Assembly: GCF_000940805.1 (NCBI RefSeq)
Contig: NZ_CP007142.1
Span: 3,014,593 to 3,078,592 of the forward strand
Origin: Gynuella sunshinyii YC6258
GTDB lineage: Bacteria > Pseudomonadota > Gammaproteobacteria > Pseudomonadales > Natronospirillaceae
Direction: 5' to 3'
Length of the DNA: 64,000 nt
The translations under genes were made by a program, and so were the position numbers. The notes under the pieces are model-generated. The model was not told the origin of the DNA, did not search any database, and saw nothing but the letters and a program-made list of their open reading frames with translations. Position 1 is the first letter of the stretch, and each line of letters opens with the position of its first letter. Below are positions 8,786 through 17,235 of the stretch, in pieces.

Positions 8786-10150
8786 TTAATGTTTGAATAT
8801 GATCCGGACCCGCAAGCCCGGATCATTGTCTTCCATCAGGATAGTCGTTTGATGCAGGTCGAGTATCGCCTTTACCAGACTCAGCCCGAGCCCGCTGCCG
8901 GGCTGAGAGCGGCTTTGATCGGCTCGAAAAAAACGTTCGAATACCCGAGAACTGTCCTGTGCTGAAATACCACACCCCTTATCTGCCAGTATCATTTCCA
9001 GATGTTGTTGGTGATTTTGCAGTGAGATTGTAATGGTCTTGCCGTGGGGGGAGAACTTAATGGCATTGTCGAGCAGGTTGGCAAACGCCTGAAATAATAG
9101 ATCACGATCACCTGAAATCTGTGCGTTCGGCAAAATAGATACTGTTAACTGCAGTTCCTTTGCCTCAGCCAGAGGGTCGTACAGATCAATGACATCGAGG
9201 AGGATTTCGCTCAGGTTTAGTGGTTCAAATTTCTGATGTCGGGCAGATTTCTCTATGTTAGAGATTCGCAATAGGGAATTAAATGTGGTCAGGATCTGAT
9301 CGGCTTCCTGAATCAGGCGATCAGCATTGTGTTGTTGCGGATGGTGTTTAAAGTCCTCAAGATCATTTCGCAGCCGGGTCAATGGAGTTCGAAGGTCATG
9401 AGCGATATTGTCACTGACATCGCGTATGCCATACATCAGGGTTTCAATTCGCGCCAGTAATTCGTTCAGTATCTGGGCGAGATTGCTGAGGTCGTCCCAA
9501 CGGCTGTTAATGGAAATTCTTTGGGACAGATCGCCGGTTTCCATGATGGTCTGCGCGGTTTTGGCAATCATGTTGATGCGACTGACCACGAATGTACTGA
9601 TAAAAAAACTACCGAGTATCACCATCAGCATGAACAGCATGATGAATGCACTGAACAGTTTGAGTCGTTCATACCCGGCATTGATCTCATTGATGTCGCG
9701 CCCTACCAATAGCTGAGAACCATCTTCAAACGTATAAATTTTGGCGGCATAGAGAATGGACTGTTGGTCGCGTTGCAGTTGAAAACTGACGATACCTTCC
9801 TTAATGCGCTTGACATGTTCTGGCATGGTGAGCAGTTTTCCTGCTAACCGCTTACCTTGATAGTCCTGATAGTAGTAAACCGGGTTGGTTTTCTGACGGG
9901 TGCGCTGGTCGATATATCGGGCGATGTGCTTCGGGGAGTAGTCTTCATTCAATACAATCAGGATGTGCTCGATTTCACTGTCGATCGCAGCTTCTGTTTC
10001 GCGAAGGAAATTACGCTGACCAAAATCGTATAGAAAGTAGCCCAGTAACAATGCAGACAAGCCAAGCAGGATCGTAAATATCACCGCCATTTTAAAACTG
10101 GAGCTGCGGGTATAGGCTCTAAAAACTGTCTTCGATGATATAGCCGGCAC
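8786..10150 (-). CDS. OmpR-partner sensor histidine kinase
   Basis: This is an inner-membrane kinase with two membrane spans (VIFTILLGLSALLLGYFLY, and LFSAFIMLFMLMVILGSFFI) flanking a periplasmic sensor of about 130 residues, then HAMP, HisKA (DNIAHDLRTPLTRLRND) and a catalytic ATPase domain with N-box LLDNAIKF, G1 DKGCGIS and G2 GSGLGLSLV. The start is uncertain: a GTG at 10150 keeps the conserved RSSSF lead and overlaps the regulator by 32 bases; the ATG at 10090 would put the membrane helix at the very N-terminus; ATGs at 10222/10219 would overlap the regulator by about 100 bases. It partners the regulator just upstream. Confidence 0.85.
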   Translation of the reverse strand: MPAISSKTVFRAYTRSSSFKMAVIFTILLGLSALLLGYFLYDFGQRNFLRETEAAIDSEIEHILIVLNEDYSPKHIARYIDQRTRQKTNPVYYYQDYQGKRLAGKLLTMPEHVKRIKEGIVSFQLQRDQQSILYAAKIYTFEDGSQLLVGRDINEINAGYERLKLFSAFIMLFMLMVILGSFFISTFVVSRINMIAKTAQTIMETGDLSQRISINSRWDDLSNLAQILNELLARIETLMYGIRDVSDNIAHDLRTPLTRLRNDLEDFKHHPQQHNADRLIQEADQILTTFNSLLRISNIEKSARHQKFEPLNLSEILLDVIDLYDPLAEAKELQLTVSILPNAQISGDRDLLFQAFANLLDNAIKFSPHGKTITISLQNHQQHLEMILADKGCGISAQDSSRVFERFFRADQSRSQPGSGLGLSLVKAILDLHQTTILMEDNDPGLRVRIIFKH

Positions 10151-10802
10151 CTCGCACGGTTTTAATGATGTTGCCTTCCTGGTCGTGAATTTTTTTACGT
10201 AATCGACTGATATGGACATCAATCAGATTGGTCTGGGAGTCGAAATGGTAATCCCACACAGCCTCCAGCAGCATGGTACGGGTAACAACCTGACCTTTGT
10301 ATTTAAGCAGATATTCGAGCAGATTGAATTCACGGGTCTGTAATTCAATGGATTTACCATTACGGTGAACCTTGCGGGTGAGAAGATCGAGTTCCAGATC
10401 TGCGGCGATCAGACGGGTTTCAGTATGCTGGCTGGTCAGCATTGTTGACCGGCGTCCGAGTATTTCGATCCGGGCCAGCAGTTCGGCAAAAGCGAACGGT
10501 TTGACCAGATAATCATCGCCACCTGAACGCAACCCTTTTACCCGGTCGTCTACATCCCCCATGGCGCTCAGAATCAAGACCGGAACCGGGTTGCCTGCAC
10601 CTCGCAGAGTCTTGATGATGGTCAGGCCATCGAGTTCCGGCAGCATCCGGTCAACGATGATGGCATCATATTTCTCGGTACTGGCGAGAAATAAACCATC
10701 CTTGCCATTATTTGCAGTGTCGCTAACATGGCCGGCCTCTTTCATGCCTTTGGCCACATAACCGGCAACGTTGTGATCGTCTTCGATGATCAGAATTTTC
10801 AT
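10119..10802 (-). CDS. OmpR/PhoB-family response regulator
   Basis: The 227-residue protein has a receiver domain (IIEDDHNVAGYVAKG acidic pocket, phosphoacceptor Asp in AIIVDRMLPELDG, conserved Lys in YLVKPFAF) and a C-terminal winged-helix DNA-binding domain (LQTREFNLLEYLLKYKGQVVTRTMLLEAVWDYHF, ISRLRKKI). It resembles the CopR/QseB-like subgroup. The gene leads a long minus-strand run: its kinase overlaps its 3' end, and the lipid-modification genes follow the kinase. That context suggests the pair controls those genes; this is an inference, and no binding site was identified. Confidence 0.92.
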   Translation of the reverse strand: MKILIIEDDHNVAGYVAKGMKEAGHVSDTANNGKDGLFLASTEKYDAIIVDRMLPELDGLTIIKTLRGAGNPVPVLILSAMGDVDDRVKGLRSGGDDYLVKPFAFAELLARIEILGRRSTMLTSQHTETRLIAADLELDLLTRKVHRNGKSIELQTREFNLLEYLLKYKGQVVTRTMLLEAVWDYHFDSQTNLIDVHISRLRKKIHDQEGNIIKTVRGAGYIIEDSF

Positions 10803-10898
10803 ATCAGTATATGCATTAAGAAAGAGGTATCCGTTGATTCTGTTAAATGGGTTGTTCCAGCCAGTCTGAGGAAACCCGATCCGGTTTTATTCTGGCGG

Positions 10899-11369
10899 TT
10901 ACCAGCTTTTCACATATTCAACCAGTTGATCCAGTGCCGTGCTCCAGCCTTGATGAAACCCCATTGTTTCATGTTGCTGGCGGCTTTCAATATCTTTATG
11001 AATGGCAATCGCCGTATATCGGGTGCCACCGGGCAATGGTTCCAGGGTCAGCATTGCGGTCATAAACGATTCCCTGTTGGGACGATAGTCAGGTCCAAGG
11101 GCATCTGTCCATATTAACTGTCGCTCTGGTTCTATATGCAGATAACAACCACAGCTCTCGTGTTGATCCCCTTCCGGTCCCTGCATCCTGGTATAAAACC
11201 GGCCTCCAGGCCGCAGGTCAATTTCACACTCTATGGTTTGCCAGGGTTTTGGGCAGAACCAGACTTTCAAATGTTCGGCAACCGTCCAGGCTTTCCAGAC
11301 CTGTTCGCAGGACGCGTCCACCTCTCGAGTCAGTACCAGATCGAGTTCCGGATTCGGTTGATAGCTCAT
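10899..11369 (-). CDS. SRPBCC/AHSA1-domain protein
   Basis: The 156-residue protein has the AHSA1-type SRPBCC fold signature: LVLTREVDASCEQVWKAWT at the N-terminus, the GGRFYTRMQGPEGDQHE strand pair, and the C-terminal helix GFHQGWSTALDQLVEYV. Such proteins bind small hydrophobic ligands. The start at 11369 gives an ATGA overlap with the upstream ArsR gene and removes a spurious N-terminal extension that would only translate that gene's tandem repeat. ArsR-SRPBCC pairs are common in proteobacteria, usually autoregulated; the ligand is generally unknown. Confidence 0.88.
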   Translation of the reverse strand: MSYQPNPELDLVLTREVDASCEQVWKAWTVAEHLKVWFCPKPWQTIECEIDLRPGGRFYTRMQGPEGDQHESCGCYLHIEPERQLIWTDALGPDYRPNRESFMTAMLTLEPLPGGTRYTAIAIHKDIESRQQHETMGFHQGWSTALDQLVEYVKSW

Positions 11370-11725
11370 GGTTGTCTTTCCTCCCGTATGTTGATCAGGT
11401 AGTGGTCCAGTTGGTCCAGTTGGTCCAGTTGGTCCAGTCGTTGTTCCCACATTTTTTGTTGCTGAGTGATCCAACCGCCCGCCGCTTCCAGTGTCGTCGG
11501 AGTCAGTTCGTACATACGGATCCTGCCTTGTTTCTTTGAACTGACCAGCCCGCTTTTTTCCAGTACGCCCATGTGTTGGGTGAAAGAAGGCAAAGCCATA
11601 TCAAATGGCAGTGCCAGTTCACTGACTGCCGCGGGCCCCTGGCTCAGGCGAGCCAGTACTGCCCGTCTGGTGGGATCGGACAGAGCGTGAAAAACACGAT
11701 TGAGTTTGCTGGATTGAGCTGGCAT
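11366..11725 (-). CDS. ArsR-family transcriptional regulator
   Basis: The 119-residue regulator has the ArsR winged helix: VFHALSDPTRRAVLARLSQGPAAVSELA, the recognition region PSFTQHMGVLEKSGLV, and a wing ending in RIRMYELTP. No metal-binding CxC motif is visible, so it is probably one of the non-metal sensors paired with SRPBCC proteins. The start at 11725 is preferred over the one at 11785 because the longer version would translate the promoter and operator. The C-terminal tail contains four Leu-Asp-Gln-like repeats encoded by a 9-bp tandem repeat. It is cotranscribed with the SRPBCC gene by ATGA overlap. Confidence 0.88.
   Translation of the reverse strand: MPAQSSKLNRVFHALSDPTRRAVLARLSQGPAAVSELALPFDMALPSFTQHMGVLEKSGLVSSKKQGRIRMYELTPTTLEAAGGWITQQQKMWEQRLDQLDQLDQLDHYLINIREERQP
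11403..11438. repeat. 9-bp tandem repeat, four copies, in arsR
   Basis: TGGTCCAGT is repeated four times without change, inside the 3' end of the ArsR gene. On the coding strand it encodes repeated Leu-Asp-Gln. Because the period is a multiple of three, slippage would change tail length without shifting the frame. Confidence 0.95.
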
Positions 11726-11728
11726 GCA

Positions 11729-11771
11729 CTCAGTATTGACTGAGTTGTTACTTAGGTCAATACCTAAGTAA
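11729..11771 (-). promoter_or_regulatory. Promoter and double palindromic operator of arsR
   Basis: Two inverted repeats sit just upstream of the ArsR start: TTACTTAGGT / ACCTAAGTAA (11748-11771, spacer CAAT) and CTCAGT / ACTGAG (11729-11744, spacer ATTG). On the minus strand a promoter fits exactly over them: -35 TTGACC (11760-11755), 17 bases, -10 AATACT (11737-11732). The first palindrome covers the -35 and the second covers the -10, as expected for ArsR autorepression. Confidence 0.7.
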
Positions 11772-12103
11772 TGAGTGAAAACCATATTGGAAACAGCAGT
11801 GTGTTACAGGTTTTACAGAGAGCGACTGCTGTTTCGAAAAACCCCGTTGGCCGCATGAAATGGCGGTTTAAGCGGATTTTTGGATTTTCCCCCGCAATCG
11901 GAATATGCGTATTTCAGGTGATGAAATGAGTGTTTCGATGGTTGCTGAGAGAGTAGGGTTATCTGTTCTTTCCTGGTCGGCGATTGCCTACAAATATAAG
12001 TGATAACAGGATCAGTTTGATTTTGACACCAGCAGGTCAACGACTTTCATTCATTCTGAGCCGGTCAGAAAAAATTCATTCAATCACCACATGGGTAAAC
12101 AAC

Positions 12104-13423
12104 ATGAAGAAGTGTGTCATTTCAAACTTGAAATCCCTGGCGTGTTGCGTGGCATTAGCTATCGCTGGTCAGGCCTATGCAGATGTGCCATCACTGACCG
12201 TCAGCGGCAACAGAATTCTCAGCGGCGGTGAAGCCAAAAGCTTTGCGGGTAATTCGTTTTTCTGGAGCAATACCGGCTGGGAACAGGAAAAGATGTATAA
12301 CGCAGAAGTGGTTAAGTGGCTGAAAGATGATTGGAAAAGCACTATTGTCAGAGCTGCATTGGGGGCAGATGAAGAAGGCTCCTATTTGGAAGACCCACAA
12401 GGCAATGTGGCGCGCATCGAGACAGTTGTCGAGGCTGCCATTGCCAATGACATGTATGTAATCATAGATTTCCATTCGCACCATGCAGAGGATAAAAAAG
12501 CTGCAGCAATTGCGTTTTTTGAACAAATGGCGAGCAAGTACGGCCACCACAACAACGTGATCTACGAGATTTACAATGAACCGCTGTCAATCAGCTGGAG
12601 CAATGTCATCAAACCCTATGCAGAGGACGTGATTTCCGCGATCCGGGCAATCGATCCGGATAATCTGATCATCGTGGGTACGCCCACCTGGTCTCAGGAT
12701 GTTGATGTGGCATCGCGTGATCCCATAATGGGAACCAATATCGCCTACACACTGCACTTTTATGCCGGGACTCACGGTCAGTATCTGCGTGATAAGGCAC
12801 AGACTGCATTAAATAACGGTGTGGCTCTAATGGTGACTGAATGGGGTGCGGTCAATGCTGACGGTGATGGCGCTGTTGCCGCGGAAAATGCCAATGCATG
12901 GTTGGCTTTTCTGAAGCAAAACAAAATCTCGCATTTGAACTGGGCCGTCAGTGATAAGGAAGAAGGGTCATCTATTATTAAGAATGGTGTTAATCCCAAA
13001 GGCCAGTGGAGTGCTTCTGATCTCACTGCATCAGGTCAGTTTGTTAAAAACATCATTTCCAATTGGGGCACGACGATCGGCGATAACGGCGGCGATAGTG
13101 GCGGTGACGGAAATCCCGATGATGGTTCTGTACTGTGTGAGCATGTGGTCACCAGTTCCTGGTCTGGTGGCTTCCAGGGTGCCATTCGAATTACCAATAA
13201 TGGTACTTCCACCATAAATGGTTGGCACGTTAACTGGTCTTATACGGATGGAACACAGATCCTGACAAGCTGGAATGCCAATCTCAGTGGCAGTGGAAAC
13301 TACAGTGCTTCAAACCTTAGCTGGAATGCGGTTATTGCTCCCTCTCAGAGTGTTGAATTTGGCCTGATTGGTCAGGGGGGTGGTAATGCATCTGCTGTGA
13401 CTGGCGATGTGTGTGATCAATAA
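12104..13423 (+). CDS. Secreted GH5 endoglucanase with CBM2
   Basis: The 439-residue enzyme starts with a signal peptide (MKKCVISNLKSLACCVALA, cleavage after AYA near residue 26). Residues about 30-320 form a GH5 (subfamily 2-like) cellulase domain with the acid/base in IYEIYNEP (Glu159) and the nucleophile in VTEWG (Glu246). A Gly/Asp-rich linker (DNGGDSGGDGNPDDGS) leads to a C-terminal family 2 carbohydrate-binding module with paired cysteines (CEHVV and GDVC) and exposed Trp residues. It should hydrolyse beta-1,4-glucan outside the cell. The ATG at 12104 is chosen because it begins the signal peptide. The gene stands alone, with about 380 bases of upstream leader. Confidence 0.93.
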   Translation: MKKCVISNLKSLACCVALAIAGQAYADVPSLTVSGNRILSGGEAKSFAGNSFFWSNTGWEQEKMYNAEVVKWLKDDWKSTIVRAALGADEEGSYLEDPQGNVARIETVVEAAIANDMYVIIDFHSHHAEDKKAAAIAFFEQMASKYGHHNNVIYEIYNEPLSISWSNVIKPYAEDVISAIRAIDPDNLIIVGTPTWSQDVDVASRDPIMGTNIAYTLHFYAGTHGQYLRDKAQTALNNGVALMVTEWGAVNADGDGAVAAENANAWLAFLKQNKISHLNWAVSDKEEGSSIIKNGVNPKGQWSASDLTASGQFVKNIISNWGTTIGDNGGDSGGDGNPDDGSVLCEHVVTSSWSGGFQGAIRITNNGTSTINGWHVNWSYTDGTQILTSWNANLSGSGNYSASNLSWNAVIAPSQSVEFGLIGQGGGNASAVTGDVCDQ

Positions 13424-13432
13424 ATGATCTCA

Positions 13433-13471
13433 GAACATGGCATGACAGCGAGAATCTGTGATGCCATGTTC
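13433..13471 (+). terminator. Hairpin after the cellulase gene
   Basis: A perfect 11-bp inverted repeat, GAACATGGCAT / ATGCCATGTTC, with a 17-base loop begins 9 bases after the stop codon. No strong T-run follows, so it may be a processing or stability hairpin rather than a full intrinsic terminator. Confidence 0.5.
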
Positions 13472-14146
13472 AGTGTGTTGGTTACATAAGGAATATACCC
13501 GAGAGTTAATATGCAATTACTCTTAATCACATGTGTCATTGTGTTTTATGGTTTTGGGTTTTCTGAAATTTTTATCATACTTTATAATGACCCTGCCGCT
13601 AACAATGATTCTGGTAAACGTTACCATATCGTTTTATCAGGTTTTCTTAATATCGATTAATCCCGATTCCGGTCATTATAGACCTGACCCAGGCCTTTCT
13701 ATTTTGTTTTTGGCAGGCAATCACTGATTCGTTACCCATTTCTTATTTTTTGCACAACAAAATGATTTGTGCAGATATCTTTATAAAGTTGTCTACACTT
13801 TAGTAAGTTAGTTGTTGTCATGATATTTCTTATGCTTGAAAAGCTGGTTTTTTCATTTCATATGTACTTGCTAAGCCATGAGAAACGCTCGCACTGTTCT
13901 ACAAGAGGAAGAGGCGTTGACCGGATTTTTGATGCAGGGCAGTGGCCGAAAAAAAATACTGTGATGACCAATTTTCAGGTGTTGATAATCTTCCAGGAGA
14001 CGGATCCCGGTTCAAACAAGGTGTAAGTGAATATGAAAGATCGTTAGAGATCAAAGCCGCATTTTGGTTTAAATGATGATTCCAGAAATTGAACACTGGA
14101 CACTGCTGATTTTTAAAGCCCGGCCCATTGAAAAAAGGAATAGTTA
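13472..14146. other. AT-rich intergenic region, no gene seen
   Basis: About 675 bases separate the cellulase hairpin from the REC-EAL gene. Short open frames are hydrophobic or low-complexity translations of AT-rich DNA without ribosome sites. It probably holds the promoter of the REC-EAL gene; I could not place it. Confidence 0.5.
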
Positions 14147-15361
14147 ATGCCCTCGGATAGTTTAATGACATCTTTGCGCGTTTTGGTTGTGGACGATGAT
14201 CCGCTATTGTTGGAGATGATGATTGATATCCTGAATGACTTAAAGGTTAATAAAGTAACAACCTGTGAGGGTGGCGCAACGGCATTGGCCAGAATAGATT
14301 CCGGTGAAAGATATGAAGTATTGCTACTGGATCTGAATATGCCTGGCATGGATGGTATTGAAGTGTTAAGGAATCTGTCCCAGCGTCAATACGGCGGTGC
14401 GCTGGTTTTGTTGAGTGGAGAGGATTCCCGCATCCTGAATACTGCTCAGCGGCTCGCTCATGCTCAGAATCTTCGGGTATTGGGATCTCTGGCCAAACCG
14501 GTGACTGCAGAGCAATTGCATCAAAAACTGTTAACACTGCAACCAGCCAGTGGAGGACCGTCCAAACAGCCGATAGAACAGGTTCCCCTGCATGAGCTGC
14601 TGACTTTGGGCATCGGTGCGCGGCAGATCACTCCGTATTATCAGCCTCAGGTGCGTATCACTGATGGTCGCGTTTCTGCGGTTGAGGTATTGGCTCGCTG
14701 GCATCACCCGAAACGGGGGTGGTTGATGCCGGCCAGTTTTATCGGACTGGCAGAAGAGCAGGGACTGATCGATGAGTTATCCTGGGTCGTATTTGATAAA
14801 GCGATCAGCCAGTTGGGGAAATGGCTGCAGAATGGGTACGACATTGCCATGGGATTAAACCTTTCCAGTGAAAGCCTGACCGTTGTCAATTTGCCGGAAC
14901 GTATTGACAATCTGGTGCGTAAAAATAATGTGCCACCCAATCACATTACCCTGGAAATTACTGAAACACGATTAATGCAGAATCTTACTTATTCTCTGGA
15001 TGTACTGACCCGATTACGACTGAAGGGTTTTGGTCTCAGTATTGATGACTTTGGCACCGGTTATTCCACGATGGTTCAGCTGCACAAAATTCCTTTTACC
15101 GAACTGAAAATCGATCGGGCGTTTGTTCACAGTGCCTCAGATGATTCCACTGCCAGCGCGATTCTGGAATCCAGCGCGGAACTGGGCCGGAAGCTGAATA
15201 TGACGATAGTGGCAGAAGGTGTGGAGGATCAGAGTGACTGGAATAAATCGGCCAACGCCGGCTGTGATCTGGTTCAGGGATATTTTATTGCCAAGCCTAT
15301 GTCTGCTGACCAGTTTGATATATGGGTACGGCAACGACAGGTCGCTGGCGGTCATAAGTAG
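14147..15361 (+). CDS. Receiver-EAL cyclic-di-GMP phosphodiesterase
   Basis: The 404-residue response regulator has an N-terminal receiver (VVDDDPLLLEMM, phosphoacceptor Asp62 in LLLDLNMPGMDG, SLAKPVT) and a C-terminal EAL domain from about residue 155. The EAL signature reads EVL; the other catalytic residues are present: NLSSESL, LEITETRL, DDFGTGYS, the Lys in ELKIDRAFV, AEGVED and QGYF. It should hydrolyse c-di-GMP when phosphorylated, lowering it to favour motility over biofilm. It is the first gene of a five-gene signalling locus and could be an output of the downstream phosphorelay, which is inference. A hairpin follows the stop. Confidence 0.92.
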   Translation: MPSDSLMTSLRVLVVDDDPLLLEMMIDILNDLKVNKVTTCEGGATALARIDSGERYEVLLLDLNMPGMDGIEVLRNLSQRQYGGALVLLSGEDSRILNTAQRLAHAQNLRVLGSLAKPVTAEQLHQKLLTLQPASGGPSKQPIEQVPLHELLTLGIGARQITPYYQPQVRITDGRVSAVEVLARWHHPKRGWLMPASFIGLAEEQGLIDELSWVVFDKAISQLGKWLQNGYDIAMGLNLSSESLTVVNLPERIDNLVRKNNVPPNHITLEITETRLMQNLTYSLDVLTRLRLKGFGLSIDDFGTGYSTMVQLHKIPFTELKIDRAFVHSASDDSTASAILESSAELGRKLNMTIVAEGVEDQSDWNKSANAGCDLVQGYFIAKPMSADQFDIWVRQRQVAGGHK

Positions 15362-15388
15362 AAAATTATCAGCCTGCCGGTGCGGTTA

Positions 15389-15411
15389 TTCACCCGACAG
15401 AGAAGGGTGAA
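15389..15411 (+). terminator. Hairpin terminator after REC-EAL
   Basis: TTCACCC and GGGTGAA form a 7-bp stem around GACAGAGAA, 27 bases after the stop codon, followed by A/T-rich sequence. The flanking A-T pairs may lengthen the stem. It separates the REC-EAL gene from the next genes. Confidence 0.5.
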
Positions 15412-15426
15412 AAAATAATAGAAAAG

Positions 15427-15494
15427 ATAGCGTGATGCGGGGATGCGCCGAGGTGTCGGACCACACCACTGGCCATAGCCAATGCGGGTTAATA
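15427..15494 (+). repeat. Shortened copy of the TTAACCCGG repeat (MITE-like)
   Basis: The stretch shares the core of the ~190-bp repeat found at 28.1 and 58.3 kb: GATGC, then CGGACCACACCA, the small hairpin around GGCCATAGCC, and AATGCG, which here joins directly to the terminal GGGTTAATA. The large hairpin region is missing, so this is an internally deleted derivative. It lies just upstream of the stand-alone receiver gene and creates a misleading upstream GTG/ATG start. Confidence 0.7.
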
Positions 15495-15554
15495 GGTAAC
15501 AGGGAATGGTTGGATGAATACTCCAATAGCGATGATAACAGGAGGCAGGATCGT

Positions 15555-16004
15555 ATGCGGCAGTCGCAAAAAGACGGCAAGTGTTCTGGCCCTGTCCAGG
15601 GGGCAGACGATCAGGAGCAAAATGCTGACAGGCCTTTACAAGATAAAAAAGTGTTGTTGGTAGAGGATGATGATTTAAACCAGGACCTGGTACTTGAAAT
15701 ACTCGAACAGCTCGGTGCCCGGGTTACTGTTTGCTGGAATGGTGCCGAAGCGTTGACGTCATTGCAGCAGGCATCATTCGATTGTGTATTGATGGATTGC
15801 AACATGCCGGTCATGGACGGTTATGATGCTACCCGGAAACTACGAAAAATAGCCGGTCTGGAAACTCTGCCGGTGATTGCCCTAACCGCAGGGGATAGCC
15901 AGCACGAACGACAACAGGCGCTGGATGCCGGTATGGATGAATTTCTTACCAAGCCATTCAAGCCGCCGGAGTTGAAGATATTGCTGTGCCGTATACTGCT
16001 GTAA
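15555..16004 (+). CDS. Stand-alone receiver-domain response regulator
   Basis: The 149-residue protein is a polar N-terminal tail of about 35 residues and one receiver domain: VLLVEDDDLNQDLVLEIL, phosphoacceptor Asp81 in VLMDCNMPVMDG, conserved Thr in ALTAGDS and Lys in FLTKPFKPPEL. It is most like receivers detached from hybrid kinases. The ATG at 15555 is chosen because a perfect CAGGAGG lies nine bases upstream; the longer frame from 15432 would translate a repeat element. No output domain is present, so it probably acts in the phosphorelay with the downstream kinase and Hpt protein or as a phosphate sink. Confidence 0.85.
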   Translation: MRQSQKDGKCSGPVQGADDQEQNADRPLQDKKVLLVEDDDLNQDLVLEILEQLGARVTVCWNGAEALTSLQQASFDCVLMDCNMPVMDGYDATRKLRKIAGLETLPVIALTAGDSQHERQQALDAGMDEFLTKPFKPPELKILLCRILL

Positions 16005-16140
16005 TACATAGGCTGTTGGGGGTCATCTGGCAGCTTTGGTGGATTGACCTTTACAGGTTGGCGATGCCGGCTACAGGAATCTGGTCGGGACTGAAATCAT
16101 GAATGTTATCCGGTGGTACTGCCACCACGAGGGAGCGGGT

Positions 16141-17217
16141 ATGTTCGTATACTTAAGGGCTTCGGTCCTGTCACTGTTTTTAGTTCGATACTGGATAGTA
16201 GTGATATCCGTGGTGTCATTATTACCCTCATGTGACGACCGGAATCCACCTGCTGACGCGAGTGTTTATACAACTGTGCAGCTTTACAGTGCGTTACCTG
16301 AAGTACAGATTCAGGCAATCGTGGCACAGTTTGAAAACTATTATCCAAACATCAAAATTCATCTGTATCAGTCCGGTACTGAAGGGATTCTGCAACGGAT
16401 CAGGGAGGATAAGGAACATGGTGGTTCCGAAGCTGATGTCTTGTGGCTGGCAGATTTCAGCAGTGCCGAAGAACTCAAAGCAGAACAGTTTCTGAAACCT
16501 TATAAATCTCAATATCTCGATCATATTTATCCGTTGTTTGTCGAGCCTGAGTATTATTATACCGGTGGTCAGGTACTCAATATGGTGGTGGTCTACAACA
16601 AGGAAAAAATACGCATCAAGCCAGTTAATTATATGTCACTGACAGATCCGGCTCTTTATGGCTGCGTGGCGATTGTCAACCCGGAAGTATCCGGAGCTGC
16701 CAAATACACCCTCACCAGTCTGATGAATGATCCTGGTTATGGTGTTAAGTATTTTGATGAATTGACTGCTAACGGACTATTGATGGTACAGAGTAACAGT
16801 CAGTTGTCTAAGATGATTGCCGATGGTGATATCGTTGCCGGTATTTCCATCGATACCACAGTGCGTAGTCTGTTGGAACACTCGGATGGATTACCGATAG
16901 ATTATGTTTATCCAATGGATGGGACCATCATTATTGCAGCGCCTCTTGCCTTGACGAGAAGCTGTCATGAATGCGAAGCGGCGCAGGTTTTTATCGATTG
17001 GTTGCTGTCCCACTCCGGCCAGGCTTTTATGAGCAGGGAACTTGGCACTATGTCTGTGCGGGACGATGTCCCGTTACCTGGAGGGGTGCCGACACTGGAT
17101 CGATTGCATTTTTTTCCATCTGAACCCAGGCAGGTGCTGGAAAATTCCTCCAGCGTGGTGGAAAACATCGCCAAGCGCGAATTACCTGAACATGCGCCGG
17201 GTAAGAAATGTGATTAA
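16141..17217 (+). CDS. Solute-binding lipoprotein (ABC-type, family 1-like)
   Basis: The 358-residue protein has a signal peptide ending in a lipobox-like L-P-S-C, then the periplasmic binding fold of iron(III)/phosphonate-type solute-binding proteins: VQLYSALPEVQIQAIVAQFE at the start, the middle segment SEADVLWLADFSSAEELK, and the hinge NMVVVYNKEKI. GAGGGAG upstream supports the ATG at 16141 over 16099. No permease or ATPase gene is near. It is followed 18 bases later by a BvgS-like kinase with periplasmic binding domains, so it more likely serves as a sensory partner or ligand presenter than as part of a transporter. That role is inference. Confidence 0.85.
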   Translation: MFVYLRASVLSLFLVRYWIVVISVVSLLPSCDDRNPPADASVYTTVQLYSALPEVQIQAIVAQFENYYPNIKIHLYQSGTEGILQRIREDKEHGGSEADVLWLADFSSAEELKAEQFLKPYKSQYLDHIYPLFVEPEYYYTGGQVLNMVVVYNKEKIRIKPVNYMSLTDPALYGCVAIVNPEVSGAAKYTLTSLMNDPGYGVKYFDELTANGLLMVQSNSQLSKMIADGDIVAGISIDTTVRSLLEHSDGLPIDYVYPMDGTIIIAAPLALTRSCHECEAAQVFIDWLLSHSGQAFMSRELGTMSVRDDVPLPGGVPTLDRLHFFPSEPRQVLENSSSVVENIAKRELPEHAPGKKCD

Positions 17218-17235
17218 CGGTGGGTATGGCTGCCT

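Noticed and set aside
11370-11474. Extended SRPBCC frame with PTGPTGPTGP repeats, collagen-like
   Set aside because: It is only another frame of the 9-bp tandem repeat inside the ArsR gene; the ATGA-overlapping start at 11369 is better.
13533-13727. 64-codon hydrophobic frame resembling a small membrane protein
   Set aside because: It lies in AT-rich intergenic DNA, lacks a ribosome site and ends in non-hydrophobic filler; it is probably chance.
15432-15554. GTG/ATG start giving a 190-residue receiver protein
   Set aside because: The extra residues translate a repeat element; a strong Shine-Dalgarno supports the ATG at 15555.
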